This document shows positions 53,203-62,759 of a stretch of 64,000 bases of DNA, in pieces. The stretch is taken from positions 1-64,000 of the forward strand of contig NZ_FNJI01000021.1 in the NCBI RefSeq assembly GCF_900104445.1, in the 5' to 3' direction. The notes beneath the pieces were generated by a model that saw nothing but the letters and a program-made list of their open reading frames with translations, was not told the DNA's origin and did no database searches. Made by a program: the position numbers and the translations under genes. Each line of letters starts with the position of its first letter. The stretch's first letter is position 1. This DNA is from Desulforhopalus singaporensis (lineage in GTDB: Bacteria > Desulfobacterota > Desulfobulbia > Desulfobulbales > Desulfocapsaceae).

Positions 53203-55278
53203 ATGAATAATCGTTTATTCACAGTTGTGGTTGGTTGTATTCTGTTTTTTGCAAGCGGTCTCGCGGTCTGCCCGGTTCAGGCAGGGGGAAAAAACCTCGG
53301 TGAGTGGACCGGAAGACACAGTCGTGTGGTGTGGGTCCAGGACCATGGGGATGGATCAGACACCTTCGGCAGGTCCGACAACCTGATGCTCTACGGGTAC
53401 GACTCGGTTGACGGTAGGGGGGAACGACCTCTGGTTGCCGGTAAGTCTAATTATTTTAAACCGTTGTTTACTCCTGATGGCAACAATGTCATCGTTTCCG
53501 ACCGGCTGCAGCGAAAGATATATCTGGTCGAGTGGGCCAGCGGTAAAAAAAAGGAGCTTGGCAGCGGGGTCGCCGTTGCGGTGTGGCAGGATCCGCAGCC
53601 GGGCTGGTTCTTTGGCAGGAAAACCACCTGGATCTATTGTTTTGACGGGAACCAGAAGGAAAACAAGTACGGCACCTCGCAGCCTCTGTACCGTTTTCCC
53701 CTTAACAGGCCGCACCACAGAGAGCTTGTCTGGGACAAATCGGACATCGCCTGGTCATCATTGCAACTTTCTCGGGACGGAGAGGTGATCGGCGGCCTGT
53801 TCCCGTGGCCTCACGGCGGGGTTCTGCAAGGCGATGAAAAAAGCTTTAAAAGATTGGGCCGGGGATGCTGGTCGTCGCTTAGCCCTGACAACTCCAAGCT
53901 GCTCTGGATATTTGACGGTCTGCACCGGAATGTACAGATCCACGATGTGCGCAGCGGAGACAGCTGGATGGTGAATATAAGCAGCGCCCCCGGAGTCAGG
54001 GATCTCGAGGTGTACCATCCGCGCTGGTCCAATCACCCTCGCTATTTCGTCCTTACCGGTCCCTACGAAAAGGGCGAGGGGGGCAACAGGGTAGGCGGCG
54101 GCGGTGAGAACGTCGAGGTCTATGTCGGCCGGTTCGATGAAAAGGTGCAGAGTGTAGAGGATTGGCTGCAGCTGACGCACAATGGCCGCGCCGATTTTTA
54201 TCCCGAAATGTGGATTGAAGGTGGTGAACGGGAGAATCTTGTACGTGCAGCAGAAACACAAGTCCTGCAGGTGGAAAAAAATCACTGGCCGGTGGCACCC
54301 GAAGCGGCGGTTTTTGCCTGGGAGAACATGAAAGCAGAGAATCAACTCACTGCGGACAGTCCCCTTGGATTTTATCAGTGCAACCTGGAGCTGCGCGGCA
54401 ATGCGCTGTTCGCACGAGACTACAGCCTGCTGGCGGACGGCGGCTGGGGAGAAACTGTTGACGGGGGGAAGAAAATAGGCGAATCGCTCGCCGTTTCAGG
54501 CAACGCGTCGGTATCCCTTGTCATATACCCGGAGAAAAAGCAGCGGGCGTCGATTTTTTCCCTTGTTGGGAGCGACGGGTTTTTGCTCGAACTTCGGCAG
54601 GAAAGTGACCAACTGGTACTTGTCGGACGTTTTGCCAGTCAGGGCGAACAGATTGTCGTATGGCCTGCGGTTCTCGACCGCCCGGGCCCAATCAGTGTTA
54701 GCCTTACCCTTGACGGCTTGACAGCCGAACTATTTATCGACGGCAAATCGGCCGGGGAAAAAGTTTTTGCTGCCGGGTTCGGCGCTTTCAGCAGGGTGGA
54801 CAGACTGGTTGCCGGTGATATGCAAGGGCGGTTCAGCGGAAAAATTTCCAGCCTCGCTGTCCATAACCGGCGGTTGAGCGGTGGTGAAATCGAGGCTGGT
54901 CATGCTATGGTAGCCAAGAAACAGCAACCGCTGCAAGAGCCTGCGTCTCTTGTGGTCGAGGCACAGCTTCTGGAGACGACCGATATCCCGGATCCTGATT
55001 CCATAGGTGCCTATCGCCGGGCCCTTGTGGTTAATAGTTACGAGGTGCAGAAGGTAATCGCCGGAGAATACAAACAGCAAAAGATTCTTGTGGCGGAGTG
55101 GGCGGTTCTTGACCGGAAAATAGTCAAGCAGTACCCGGAGGAGTCGGAAACCGAACGTCTGTTTCTGCAGAAGTTCGACCTGCACCCGGAACTCGAAGGT
55201 GAGCGACAGATGATGGATGTATTTGAACCCGACCTTGATATGTACTATCGACTTCCCGCCACAGAACTGCGGCGGTGA
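53203..55278 (+). CDS. Secreted beta-propeller protein with LamG-like domain
   Basis: A 691-residue exported protein. The signal peptide (LFTVVVGCILFFASGLAVCPVQA) is cleaved near residue 27. About 30-350 has repeated beta-propeller-like blades (FKPLFTPDGNNVIVSD, SLSPDNSKLLWIFDG, HPRWSNHPRYFVLTG). A concanavalin/LamG-type sandwich follows (about 440-580: SVSLVIYPEKKQRASIF, GFLLELRQESDQLVLVG, LFIDGKSAG), then a small C-terminal domain. It is encoded right after the DUF2142-like protein and is probably cotranscribed. A glycan-binding or surface function is likely; no catalytic motif is recognised. Confidence 0.7.
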   Translation: MNNRLFTVVVGCILFFASGLAVCPVQAGGKNLGEWTGRHSRVVWVQDHGDGSDTFGRSDNLMLYGYDSVDGRGERPLVAGKSNYFKPLFTPDGNNVIVSDRLQRKIYLVEWASGKKKELGSGVAVAVWQDPQPGWFFGRKTTWIYCFDGNQKENKYGTSQPLYRFPLNRPHHRELVWDKSDIAWSSLQLSRDGEVIGGLFPWPHGGVLQGDEKSFKRLGRGCWSSLSPDNSKLLWIFDGLHRNVQIHDVRSGDSWMVNISSAPGVRDLEVYHPRWSNHPRYFVLTGPYEKGEGGNRVGGGGENVEVYVGRFDEKVQSVEDWLQLTHNGRADFYPEMWIEGGERENLVRAAETQVLQVEKNHWPVAPEAAVFAWENMKAENQLTADSPLGFYQCNLELRGNALFARDYSLLADGGWGETVDGGKKIGESLAVSGNASVSLVIYPEKKQRASIFSLVGSDGFLLELRQESDQLVLVGRFASQGEQIVVWPAVLDRPGPISVSLTLDGLTAELFIDGKSAGEKVFAAGFGAFSRVDRLVAGDMQGRFSGKISSLAVHNRRLSGGEIEAGHAMVAKKQQPLQEPASLVVEAQLLETTDIPDPDSIGAYRRALVVNSYEVQKVIAGEYKQQKILVAEWAVLDRKIVKQYPEESETERLFLQKFDLHPELEGERQMMDVFEPDLDMYYRLPATELRR

Positions 55279-55319
55279 GGGTGGCGGCGCATCCTGTTGT
55301 CAGGGCGGTTCGTTTCGGG

Positions 55320-56753
55320 TCAGGCAACCGGATAAATCTTCGTTAACGCTGCCAGTGCCTGGTCCAGATCCGCGATAATGTCATCGGGATGTTCTGCGCC
55401 GACACAGAGGCGTATCATGTTGTTCGGGATTTTTGCCAACTCGCGGCCTTCTTCACCCTGCTGCTGATGGGTGGAGATTGCCGGGATGGTTGCGACACTT
55501 TTTATCCTGCCAAGATCCGTTGCCCGCCAGATTCTCTGGAGGTTGTCGAACACCGTCCTGGTCTTTTCAGCCCCGCCTTTTACGCAAAAGGACATCAGGT
55601 GGCCGTAACGGTTTACGGCTCTGTTGTACTGGTCGTCATGTTCTGCGTCAACCAGCCAGAGATATCGTGCTGCAAGTTCATGATGCTGGTGGTCTGTACG
55701 GCCGAGATACTGCACCGATTCAACACCAGGGTGGTCGGCGAGAAAATCAGCGACTTTTTCGGTGGAACGGCTCATCATATCCATCTTGGAGCGGATTGTG
55801 CGCATATCGTTTAAGGCCATCACCGCCTGCACCGGGTGCAGATTGGGGCCGAGATCCCGGTTCTGGAGAAATTTAACGTTGAGTGCAAAATCCTCCAGCA
55901 GGCCGTCGTCGCCGATGTTGGAGACAATGTTCTTGCGCGATATCACAGCTCCGCAGATGCCGAATCCGCCGCTGCTGAGACTTTTGGTAACGGACTGCAC
56001 GACGATATCGGCTCCGTGGCATATCGGCCTTAACAGCGCCGGTGTCGCCACGGTCGAGTCGCAGATCAACGGCAGATTATGGCTATGGGCGAGGTCGGCG
56101 ACCGCCTGGACGTCAAAAAAACCCAGTTGCGGATTGGACGGCAGTTCACCGTATAGCAACCGTGTGTTTTTATCGATTTTTTCCGCCCACTGGCTGAGGT
56201 CGGTGGCATCCGCTACCCACCGGCATTCGATGTTTCTTTCCTGCATCAACCTCACCGTAAACTGCTGGAAGGTACCGCCGTAACACTGTGCGGTCGCGAC
56301 AAAGTTCGGCGGACCGGAACCATTGTCCCGAAACTGCAGGAACGGCAGCACCGCCGTGCTGATGGCGGCCATTCCTGAAGAGGTGGAACAGCATGAGGTG
56401 GTCCCGTCAAAACCGTATCCTTCAAGCAGCGCCAGGGTCCATTCGTAATAGTAGGTCGAAGGGTTGGCGATGCGCGAGTAACACCAGGTGGGGATTTTGT
56501 AGGCGAGCGCTGCTGCCATCTCGTCGGAATCGGCATAGGCCTGGCTTGCACTCATAAAAATCGGTTCGATTATGGCTCCCTGATGGTTTTTCAGGGCGTC
56601 GTGGACCGAATAGAGGCCATGGACCGCGATGGTGTCGAATTTCCATTTCTTTACAACCTGCTCAAGATATTGTGTCCTGTCGGCCAGATCCTTTTTGCTC
56701 TGGTCGATGTACCGCTGCATTCCTGGGGTGATGTGAATTTCATTGTCAGCCAT
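55320..56753 (-). CDS. PLP-dependent trans-sulfuration enzyme, O-acetylhomoserine sulfhydrylase / cystathionine gamma-synthase-like
   Basis: A 477-residue Cys/Met-metabolism PLP enzyme. It shows PIFMSASQAYAD, YSRIANPSTYYYE, the cofactor-ring segment CSTSSGMAAIST, LICDSTVATPALLRP (Asp contacting PLP nitrogen) and the PLP lysine in VVQSVTKSLSSGG. It would insert sulfide or cysteine into an activated homoserine. The ATG at 56753 has GGAG. The N-terminal ~50 residues extend beyond the usual family start. It sits on the opposite strand between two envelope gene groups. Confidence 0.88.
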   Translation of the reverse strand: MADNEIHITPGMQRYIDQSKKDLADRTQYLEQVVKKWKFDTIAVHGLYSVHDALKNHQGAIIEPIFMSASQAYADSDEMAAALAYKIPTWCYSRIANPSTYYYEWTLALLEGYGFDGTTSCCSTSSGMAAISTAVLPFLQFRDNGSGPPNFVATAQCYGGTFQQFTVRLMQERNIECRWVADATDLSQWAEKIDKNTRLLYGELPSNPQLGFFDVQAVADLAHSHNLPLICDSTVATPALLRPICHGADIVVQSVTKSLSSGGFGICGAVISRKNIVSNIGDDGLLEDFALNVKFLQNRDLGPNLHPVQAVMALNDMRTIRSKMDMMSRSTEKVADFLADHPGVESVQYLGRTDHQHHELAARYLWLVDAEHDDQYNRAVNRYGHLMSFCVKGGAEKTRTVFDNLQRIWRATDLGRIKSVATIPAISTHQQQGEEGRELAKIPNNMIRLCVGAEHPDDIIADLDQALAALTKIYPVA

Positions 56754-57147
56754 GGTGACGCTCCGGAATTCATTAAAAAAGACGAAAACAAGCTTTGCCA
56801 TTCTTCTATTATGGTATGTCAGGCGTGAATTTACGGTCAAGGGTAAAGAGTTGGTTTGGTAAAATTAATCGGACTACCGTCCGTGCCCGAATGTTTTGTA
56901 ACCGTTTATTTTAAAGCTCTCTGTTTTGTTCAACTTCGTCTAAGGGGGCGTGAAATAGTCTGGTGGGCCGTCTTGTCTGTTCGCGGTCGTCTGCTGATCC
57001 GGCCCTTGAAAAATTGCCCTGCCCCAGGATGATAGGTTGGGACTGCAGGCGGCGCGCATCGGGGTCGAATTTTCTTGTACACTTTAGTGAAAAAGTTTAC
57101 GGTGACGTGATTTAATCTATTTCCGATACCACTGTATTTTTTGCTTT
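56754..57147. other. Divergent intergenic region before the MBOAT gene
   Basis: About 390 bases, no gene seen. AT-rich sequence close to 57080-57140 may contain the promoter of the acylation genes, but no clear hexamer pair was found. Confidence 0.4.
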
Positions 57148-58563
57148 ATGGTTTTTTCATCCCATATATTTCTCTACTATTTTCTTCCATTAAGCCTGCT
57201 TTTCTACTACGGCATGCCGCGGCGGTGGAAGAACATCGTCCTGACTTTTCTCAGCTATATTTTTTACGGCTGGTCCAATCCTCTTTTTATCCTGTTGATG
57301 CTGTTTTCGACATTGGTGGATTATTGCTGCGGCCTGGTGATAGGCGAGAGCCGAAGTGAACACAGGCGGTTGAGAAAGGGGGCACTTGTTCTCTCCATTG
57401 TGACGAACCTGGGGCTGCTTGGATTTTTCAAGTACACCGGCTTTGCCCTTGAGAGCTACAACCAGCTGTTCGGGATTATCGGCGGGGAAAATTTCAACGC
57501 CGTTCCGGTGCTTACTTTTCTGCTGCCCCTGGGGATAAGCTTCTATACATTTCAGTCCATGAGTTACACCATAGACGTGTACCGCAACGACGCGCGCCAT
57601 ATAACGAATTTTCTTGATTTTGCCTGCTTCGTTTCCATGTTTCCGCAGCTTGTCGCCGGTCCGATCATCCGTTTCCAGGAGGTAGCCCAGCAGCTTGCCA
57701 CAAGGGTACACTCGGTGGAAAAATTCTCCCGAGGCGTCGCGTTTTTCAGTCTCGGCATGGCGAAAAAAGTGCTGCTGGCAAACTCCTGCGGCAGGATTGC
57801 CGACATAACCTTTGGTGCCGGCTCCCTCAATTGGCTGGATGCATGGTTCGGGATTTGCGCTTATGCTTTTCAGATCTATTTCGACTTCAGCGGATATTCC
57901 GATATGGCCATAGGTCTGGGGCTGATGTTCGGCTTTGTCTTTGCCAAGAATTTTGACTCGCCGTACATCTCGGAATCGATCACCGACTTCTGGCGCCGGT
58001 GGCATATCTCGCTGTCAACCTGGCTCAGGGAATATCTCTACATCCCCCTGGGAGGAAACAGACACGGGTCTGTCCGGACAGCTGTCAACCTGGCAATTGT
58101 CATGCTGCTTGGCGGGTTGTGGCACGGCGCTTCGTGGAATTTTGTCATCTGGGGGGCTATTCACGGAACGCTTCTGGGCGGCGAGAGACTTTTTGGCAGA
58201 AAACCCGTTTATCACGCTTTGCCCCGGGCCCTCAGGATCGGCTTGACTTTTGTGCTGGTACTTGTCGCATGGGTGTTCTTCAGGGCGGAAACTTTGGGTG
58301 ACGCGCTTGGTTACCTCGCCTCGATGTTCGGGGTGGCAAGTGTCCCGGCAAGTTCCCTGCTGCTTGACGGCATGCTGTACACGCCTTATCATTTGATGGC
58401 GATGTCTCTTGGGGCCTTGGTTGTCTGGGGATGCCCGCAGACCTGGGACTGGACCAGAGAGTTGTCTTATCGTAAAATACCGCTTATTGTTATAGTGTTT
58501 GTGGTCTCAGCTGCGGTGCTGAGCATGCAGTCATACAATCCCTTTATTTACTTTAACTTTTGA
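57148..58563 (+). CDS. MBOAT-family O-acyltransferase (AlgI-like)
   Basis: A 471-residue inner-membrane protein with about eleven membrane helices. MBOAT signatures are FYTFQSMSYTIDVYR, PQLVAGPIIRF, FQIYFDFSGYSDMAIGLG, DFWRRWHISLSTWLREYLYIPLGG and the active-site His in GGLWHGASWNFVIWG. AlgI-type proteins bring acetyl groups across the membrane for transfer to a periplasmic polysaccharide by an SGNH partner; two such partners follow directly. The stop overlaps the next ATG (TGATG). Confidence 0.94.
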   Translation: MVFSSHIFLYYFLPLSLLFYYGMPRRWKNIVLTFLSYIFYGWSNPLFILLMLFSTLVDYCCGLVIGESRSEHRRLRKGALVLSIVTNLGLLGFFKYTGFALESYNQLFGIIGGENFNAVPVLTFLLPLGISFYTFQSMSYTIDVYRNDARHITNFLDFACFVSMFPQLVAGPIIRFQEVAQQLATRVHSVEKFSRGVAFFSLGMAKKVLLANSCGRIADITFGAGSLNWLDAWFGICAYAFQIYFDFSGYSDMAIGLGLMFGFVFAKNFDSPYISESITDFWRRWHISLSTWLREYLYIPLGGNRHGSVRTAVNLAIVMLLGGLWHGASWNFVIWGAIHGTLLGGERLFGRKPVYHALPRALRIGLTFVLVLVAWVFFRAETLGDALGYLASMFGVASVPASSLLLDGMLYTPYHLMAMSLGALVVWGCPQTWDWTRELSYRKIPLIVIVFVVSAAVLSMQSYNPFIYFNF

Positions 58564-60263
58564 TGATGCGGAAAATAAGGTTAAGCCGGGAGGAGATTGC
58601 CGGAATAGAGGTTGGTACAACAGCTGTAAGCAAGGCGGCGGCCCGGTTCCTGACGATCTTTTTTCTAAGCTTTGTTTTTCTTGTTCCCGCCGTGCAGTAC
58701 GGTCTGGACGGTTTCAGGCTGCCTGCCGGGGGGGCGTTGCTGCAGGGGCTTGGTGAACGAAGAGATGGTGCGGGGGATTCCGGGTTTGTATCGGCAGCAA
58801 AAAACCTCAACGCCCTGGTACTGAAGAAGATCGACCTGCTGGAAAGTTCTCTTGAGGACGACAGCTTTCTCAGAAACATATTTCTGCCGCCGCTGCAGTA
58901 CGTGTATCTTCGTTATCTTGGCCAGGGGAACGAAAAAGTGGTCGTCGGCAGGCAGGGCTGGTTGTTTTATCGGCCGGGCGTCGAAGCGCTGTACGGCAAA
59001 CCTTTTCTCAGCCGGGAACAGCTGCGGCTCAGGGAGCAGGGAAGCCAGTTGTGGGAAAAACCGGTGCAGCCCGATCCGGTGGCGGCAATTGTCCACTTCA
59101 AAAAACAGCTTGCCGCCCGTAATATCGAACTGCTTGTCGTCCCGGTTCCGGTCAAGCCGTCTTTTGAGATATCAAGGCTCAGCAAGCGGTCAAGTGGGGC
59201 GGGCAGCGATGGGCGGCTGCGGCTTCCTCTGGAAAATCGTTCGCTCAAAGAATTCAAGCGGCAGCTGCAAGAGGCCGGGGTACTCTACTTTGATGTGGCC
59301 GAGGTCCTGCGTGATTTTGGTTTACAATATCCCGATATCTATCTGAAGACCGATACCCATTGGCGGCCTCGGGCAATGGAACATGTGGCAAAGGCGCTGG
59401 GCGATTTTATCGAGACACGAAAAGTTATCACAACCAAAAAACTGTCCCTGCGCCTGGAACAGGAACAGCACCGGGGCACGGGCGATATCGCACAGATGCT
59501 TCGTTTACCTGCAGACTCATCTTTTTTTGCGGGTCAGTCGGTTGAACTGAACCAGGTGATCGGTGAAGGAAGTGAGTTCTGGCAGCCGCAGAACAGTGCC
59601 GAATTGTTACTTCTGGGTGATTCCTTTACCAATATTTTTTCACAAAAAGGACTGGGGTGGGGAGTTGGCGCGGGTTTTGCCGAGCATCTGAGCTACAATC
59701 TCCAGGCGCCGGTAGATACTCTGGTGCGAAACGACAATGGCGCATATGTAACAAGAGAAATGCTTGCAACCGAGTTGTTGCGTGGAAGGGATCGTCTAGC
59801 CGGGAAGAAACTGGTTGTGTGGGAATTTGCCGAGAGAGAGCTGGCGCTGGGTGATTGGAAGATGATCGATCTTCATCTCGGTACACAGAACGAGAGCGAA
59901 TTCTATGTGGTCGATCCTGGCGAGCGGGTAAAGGTGACCGGGAAGGTAGCGGCGATTTCCGCTTCGCCGCGGCCCGGTTCGGTGCCTTATCGTGACAACA
60001 TCACCACCATCCACCTGGTCGATCTGCAGTCGGGTGAACAAAACCTGGATGGCGAGCAGGCCCTGGTATATGGCTTTGGCATGATCGACAACGAGCTTAC
60101 CCGTCTGGGCGCTCTGCGACCTGACGACCGGGTAGAGCTGCTGCTGGGGTCCTGGGATGATGTGGAATCGAAATACGGCAGCTACAGGCGTAGTCCGCTT
60201 GACGATGAAATGATGGAACTAGAACTGCCTAACTGGGTATTGAGCGATGATGAAACTATTTAA
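58563..60263 (+). CDS. AlgJ/AlgX-like SGNH acetyltransferase-fold protein
   Basis: A 566-residue protein anchored by one N-terminal membrane helix (RFLTIFFLSFVFLVPAVQYG). The AlgX/AlgJ-like periplasmic domain has VVVGRQGWLFYRPGVEAL, the Asp-His pair in YLKTDTHWRPRAM and the SGNH serine block LLLLGDSFTNIF. A ~110-residue C-terminal beta-rich extension follows (EFYVVDPGERVKVTGKV). It would complete O-acetylation of an exported glycan with the MBOAT protein. The ATG at 58563 overlaps the MBOAT stop. Confidence 0.85.
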   Translation: MMRKIRLSREEIAGIEVGTTAVSKAAARFLTIFFLSFVFLVPAVQYGLDGFRLPAGGALLQGLGERRDGAGDSGFVSAAKNLNALVLKKIDLLESSLEDDSFLRNIFLPPLQYVYLRYLGQGNEKVVVGRQGWLFYRPGVEALYGKPFLSREQLRLREQGSQLWEKPVQPDPVAAIVHFKKQLAARNIELLVVPVPVKPSFEISRLSKRSSGAGSDGRLRLPLENRSLKEFKRQLQEAGVLYFDVAEVLRDFGLQYPDIYLKTDTHWRPRAMEHVAKALGDFIETRKVITTKKLSLRLEQEQHRGTGDIAQMLRLPADSSFFAGQSVELNQVIGEGSEFWQPQNSAELLLLGDSFTNIFSQKGLGWGVGAGFAEHLSYNLQAPVDTLVRNDNGAYVTREMLATELLRGRDRLAGKKLVVWEFAERELALGDWKMIDLHLGTQNESEFYVVDPGERVKVTGKVAAISASPRPGSVPYRDNITTIHLVDLQSGEQNLDGEQALVYGFGMIDNELTRLGALRPDDRVELLLGSWDDVESKYGSYRRSPLDDEMMELELPNWVLSDDETI

Positions 60264-61275
60264 GATCCTGTGTACTGTTTTTCTTCTGCTGACAGCTGTT
60301 ACCGTTTATGCTTCGCCGGGATTCAGGGAAGTGTGCGGACAGCTTGCGGCAACTGACGATGGTACCAGCGTGGTGGCCGGTGAAGAAGGCTGGCTGTTCT
60401 TAAAGGAGGAGCTGCAGCACATCGGTGCGGGCCCATTCTGGGGCGAAAATGCTCCTGCGGCCACTCGTACCAGAAAAAAGGAGTATGCCGATCCGGTTCC
60501 GGCCATTGTTGCATACAATAAGCTGCTTGCAAAACAGGGAATCAAGCTTTACCTGATGCCGGTGCCGCCGAAAGCGCTTATCTATTCGGATAAGGTCTCC
60601 GCCTCCGTCGACCCGGCTTCAGTGGAGCAGGATCTCGCAGTCTATAAAGAATTTTACAGACTTCTTGAAAAAGAAGGGGTGAGTGTCATAGATCTGATCC
60701 CGCTGCTGCGGGCCGACGACCCGGACAAGGAGAAACTCTACTGCCGGACGGATACCCATTTCTCCGTTACCGGGCTCTCCTATTTTGCCAAAGAAGCTGC
60801 CCAGAAAATAAAAGAAAGCGACTGGTATGATGATTATCCCAAAACAAGCTACCGGGTGTCTTCCCAGAGCGCTGTAATCCAGGGGGATTTGCAGCAGATG
60901 TCGGGTGGGCAGGGGCAGGGCGAGGAGATCGATCTTGCGGTCGTGACTCAAGAGAAGACCGGTAAGGGGATCGAGAGCGATCCGGCCAGTCCGGTTATAC
61001 TGCTGGGCGACAGCCACACCCTGGTGTTCAGTGCAGGAGGTGATCTCCATGCAAAGGGCAGCGGCTTGTTTGACCATCTGTCAAAAGAGCTTGGCTTTGC
61101 CGTCGACCTGCTGGGCGTTCGCGGTTCCGGAGTTACCCCAGCAAGAATCAAGTTTTACCAGCGGTCGAAAAAACAGGGCGACTATTTGAAGGGCAAGAAG
61201 GTGATGATCTGGTGTTTTGCCGCCAGGGACTTTACCGGCAGCGGAGGCTGGCGAGAGATCCCCGTGGCGCCTTGA
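60247..61275 (+). CDS. Second AlgJ-like SGNH protein, secreted
   Basis: A 342-residue protein with signal peptide (LFKILCTVFLLLTAVTVYA). Compact AlgJ-like features are VVAGEEGWLFLKEEL, CRTDTHFSVTGL (Asp-His pair) and the serine block VILLGDSHTLVF. It overlaps the preceding gene by 17 bases. A pair of SGNH paralogues with one MBOAT parallels AlgJ and AlgX in alginate O-acetylation; here the polymer is unknown and no alginate synthase is in the window. Confidence 0.85.
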   Translation: MMKLFKILCTVFLLLTAVTVYASPGFREVCGQLAATDDGTSVVAGEEGWLFLKEELQHIGAGPFWGENAPAATRTRKKEYADPVPAIVAYNKLLAKQGIKLYLMPVPPKALIYSDKVSASVDPASVEQDLAVYKEFYRLLEKEGVSVIDLIPLLRADDPDKEKLYCRTDTHFSVTGLSYFAKEAAQKIKESDWYDDYPKTSYRVSSQSAVIQGDLQQMSGGQGQGEEIDLAVVTQEKTGKGIESDPASPVILLGDSHTLVFSAGGDLHAKGSGLFDHLSKELGFAVDLLGVRGSGVTPARIKFYQRSKKQGDYLKGKKVMIWCFAARDFTGSGGWREIPVAP

Positions 61276-61279
61276 GCGG

Positions 61280-61765
61280 TTACCGATTGGTCTCCGCCTG
61301 ATTCTCCAGGTCGAGCAGCTGCTTCTTGATTTCCACTCCGCCGCCAAACCCGGCAAGGGAGCCGTCTTTGCCTATTATGCGGTGGCAGGGTATTATTATC
61401 GGTACCGGGTTTCTGCCGTTGGCAAGCCCCACCGCCCGGTACGCCTTCGGCTTGCCCAACCGTCTGGCGATGTCGCTGTAGCTGGCGGTATGACCGTAGC
61501 CAATCTTCGTGAGTTCGTGCCAAACCTGTTGCTGGAATTCGGTCCCTTTCAAGGTCAGGGGGATGGTAAAAACCCGCCTTTTGCCGGCAAAATATTCGTC
61601 AAGCTCAAGGATCACCCTTGCAAACGGGGTGTCGTCTTCTTGTGCGTCCTGTTCCGGGTTGGCCTTGTCTATACTGTTGGGAAAATGCAGTTGTTCAAGA
61701 CGGCCGTGGCTGCCGACCAGCAGCAGGGTTCCTATGGGGCTGTTATAATAGCAGAAGGTGCGCAT
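61280..61765 (-). CDS. ogt: Methylated-DNA-[protein]-cysteine S-methyltransferase
   Basis: A 161-residue repair protein. The acceptor Cys127 lies in VPIIIPCHRIIG, with TEFQQQVWHELTKIGYG for DNA-binding HTH and a C-terminal GFGGGVEIKKQLLDLE. It removes the methyl group from O6-methylguanine in a single-use reaction. It is encoded downstream of tpx with an 87-base gap containing a perfect 10-base stem (61803-61812 / 61824-61833). Confidence 0.93.
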   Translation of the reverse strand: MRTFCYYNSPIGTLLLVGSHGRLEQLHFPNSIDKANPEQDAQEDDTPFARVILELDEYFAGKRRVFTIPLTLKGTEFQQQVWHELTKIGYGHTASYSDIARRLGKPKAYRAVGLANGRNPVPIIIPCHRIIGKDGSLAGFGGGVEIKKQLLDLENQAETNR

Positions 61766-61852
61766 CTTGTCTGTTTCTCGAATCGGTTTCTGTCTTGTGC
61801 TCCCCGTGCGGCGATTTTTTACTGCCGCACGGGTGATCTAAAAAAAACACTA

Positions 61853-62353
61853 TCAGGCAATAGTCTTCAGGGCTGCCTCATAGTCGGGTTCCTGGCCGAT
61901 CTCCGGAACCTGCTCAGTATAACAGACTTTTCCCTCCGGATCGACTACAACAACGGCCCGCGCGAGCAGTCCGGCGAGAGGGCCGGTGATGATGGTCTGG
62001 CCGTAGGAATCTCCGAAATCCGGGTTTCTGAATATCGACACCGGGATGACGTCATCAAGACCCTCGGCTTCACAAAAGCGGCCGTGGGCAAACGGCAGGT
62101 CCGCCGAAATACACAGCACCACGCTGTTGTCCTTGCCTGACGCCTCAGCGTTAAAGCGCCTGGCAGACGCGGCGCACACTCCTGTGTCGATGGAAGGGAA
62201 GATGTTGAGAATGACATTCTTTCCTCTATATTTTCCTAGACTGGTTTCCGAGAGATCGGTCTTGACTGCTGTAAAATCGGGAGCAACGGTACCAACGGCG
62301 GGAAGTGACCCCGCGGTGTCTATTACATTGCCTTTGAGAGTTATTTTGGCCAT
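61853..62353 (-). CDS. tpx: Thiol peroxidase
   Basis: A 166-residue atypical 2-Cys peroxiredoxin: TVAPDFTAV, peroxidatic Cys60 in PSIDTGVCAAS, resolving Cys94 in HGRFCEAEGL. It detoxifies hydroperoxides with thioredoxin. The ATG at 62353 is chosen for AAAGGAG; an upstream in-frame start is not supported. The promoter region carries a palindromic operator. Confidence 0.95.
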   Translation of the reverse strand: MAKITLKGNVIDTAGSLPAVGTVAPDFTAVKTDLSETSLGKYRGKNVILNIFPSIDTGVCAASARRFNAEASGKDNSVVLCISADLPFAHGRFCEAEGLDDVIPVSIFRNPDFGDSYGQTIITGPLAGLLARAVVVVDPEGKVCYTEQVPEIGQEPDYEAALKTIA

Positions 62354-62759
62354 TGTCTTCTCCTTTTGTTGTTCGGGGATTATCCAGCACCTGCTCAATC
62401 GATGAAATCCAGTGCGAATTATTCGCCATGATAACGATAGTAATTTCTATCAATTGTACACTTGTCAAGCGGTGGGAGGAAATAATATCCGAGCGGTTTT
62501 AGAAGACAGGGAGTTCTTTTTTTAAAAAATCATGCAGGCCGCTGGAAAATGCACGTTTTTTTGAGGCGGTGTTCTTGCGCCTGCTGGTTTTACGCTTTGT
62601 CACCACCTTTGGCGAAAAAAATGACCGGTTAAGGAGATTCTATCGGTAAACCGTTGAAATCATGAGTGAGGCATGGTTAAAACAGAGAGGTACGTTGAGC
62701 GCATGTGCAAAAAAACAGTGATAATTGCCATGTTGGATTAAATCAGCCAGCAAAGAAAA
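62354..62759. other. Divergent region between tpx and the dNTPase gene
   Basis: About 400 bases without a gene. It holds the tpx promoter and operator near 62429-62468. The part close to 62640-62759 should contain the dNTPase promoter, but no good pair was found. Confidence 0.5.
62429..62468 (-). promoter_or_regulatory. tpx promoter with overlapping Fur/PerR-like palindrome
   Basis: On the minus strand TTGACA (62468-62463) lies ahead of a palindromic tract. GATAG/CTATC (62436-62440 and 62447-62451) sits within the larger TGATA...TATCA dyad (62429-62452), over the expected -10. AT-rich GATA-containing palindromes over a peroxidase promoter resemble Fur-family (Fur/PerR) boxes. Confidence 0.45.

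Noticed and set aside
61803-61833. Terminator for tpx
   Set aside because: The 10-base stem is perfect but no T-run follows on the tpx strand, so only a hairpin can be stated.
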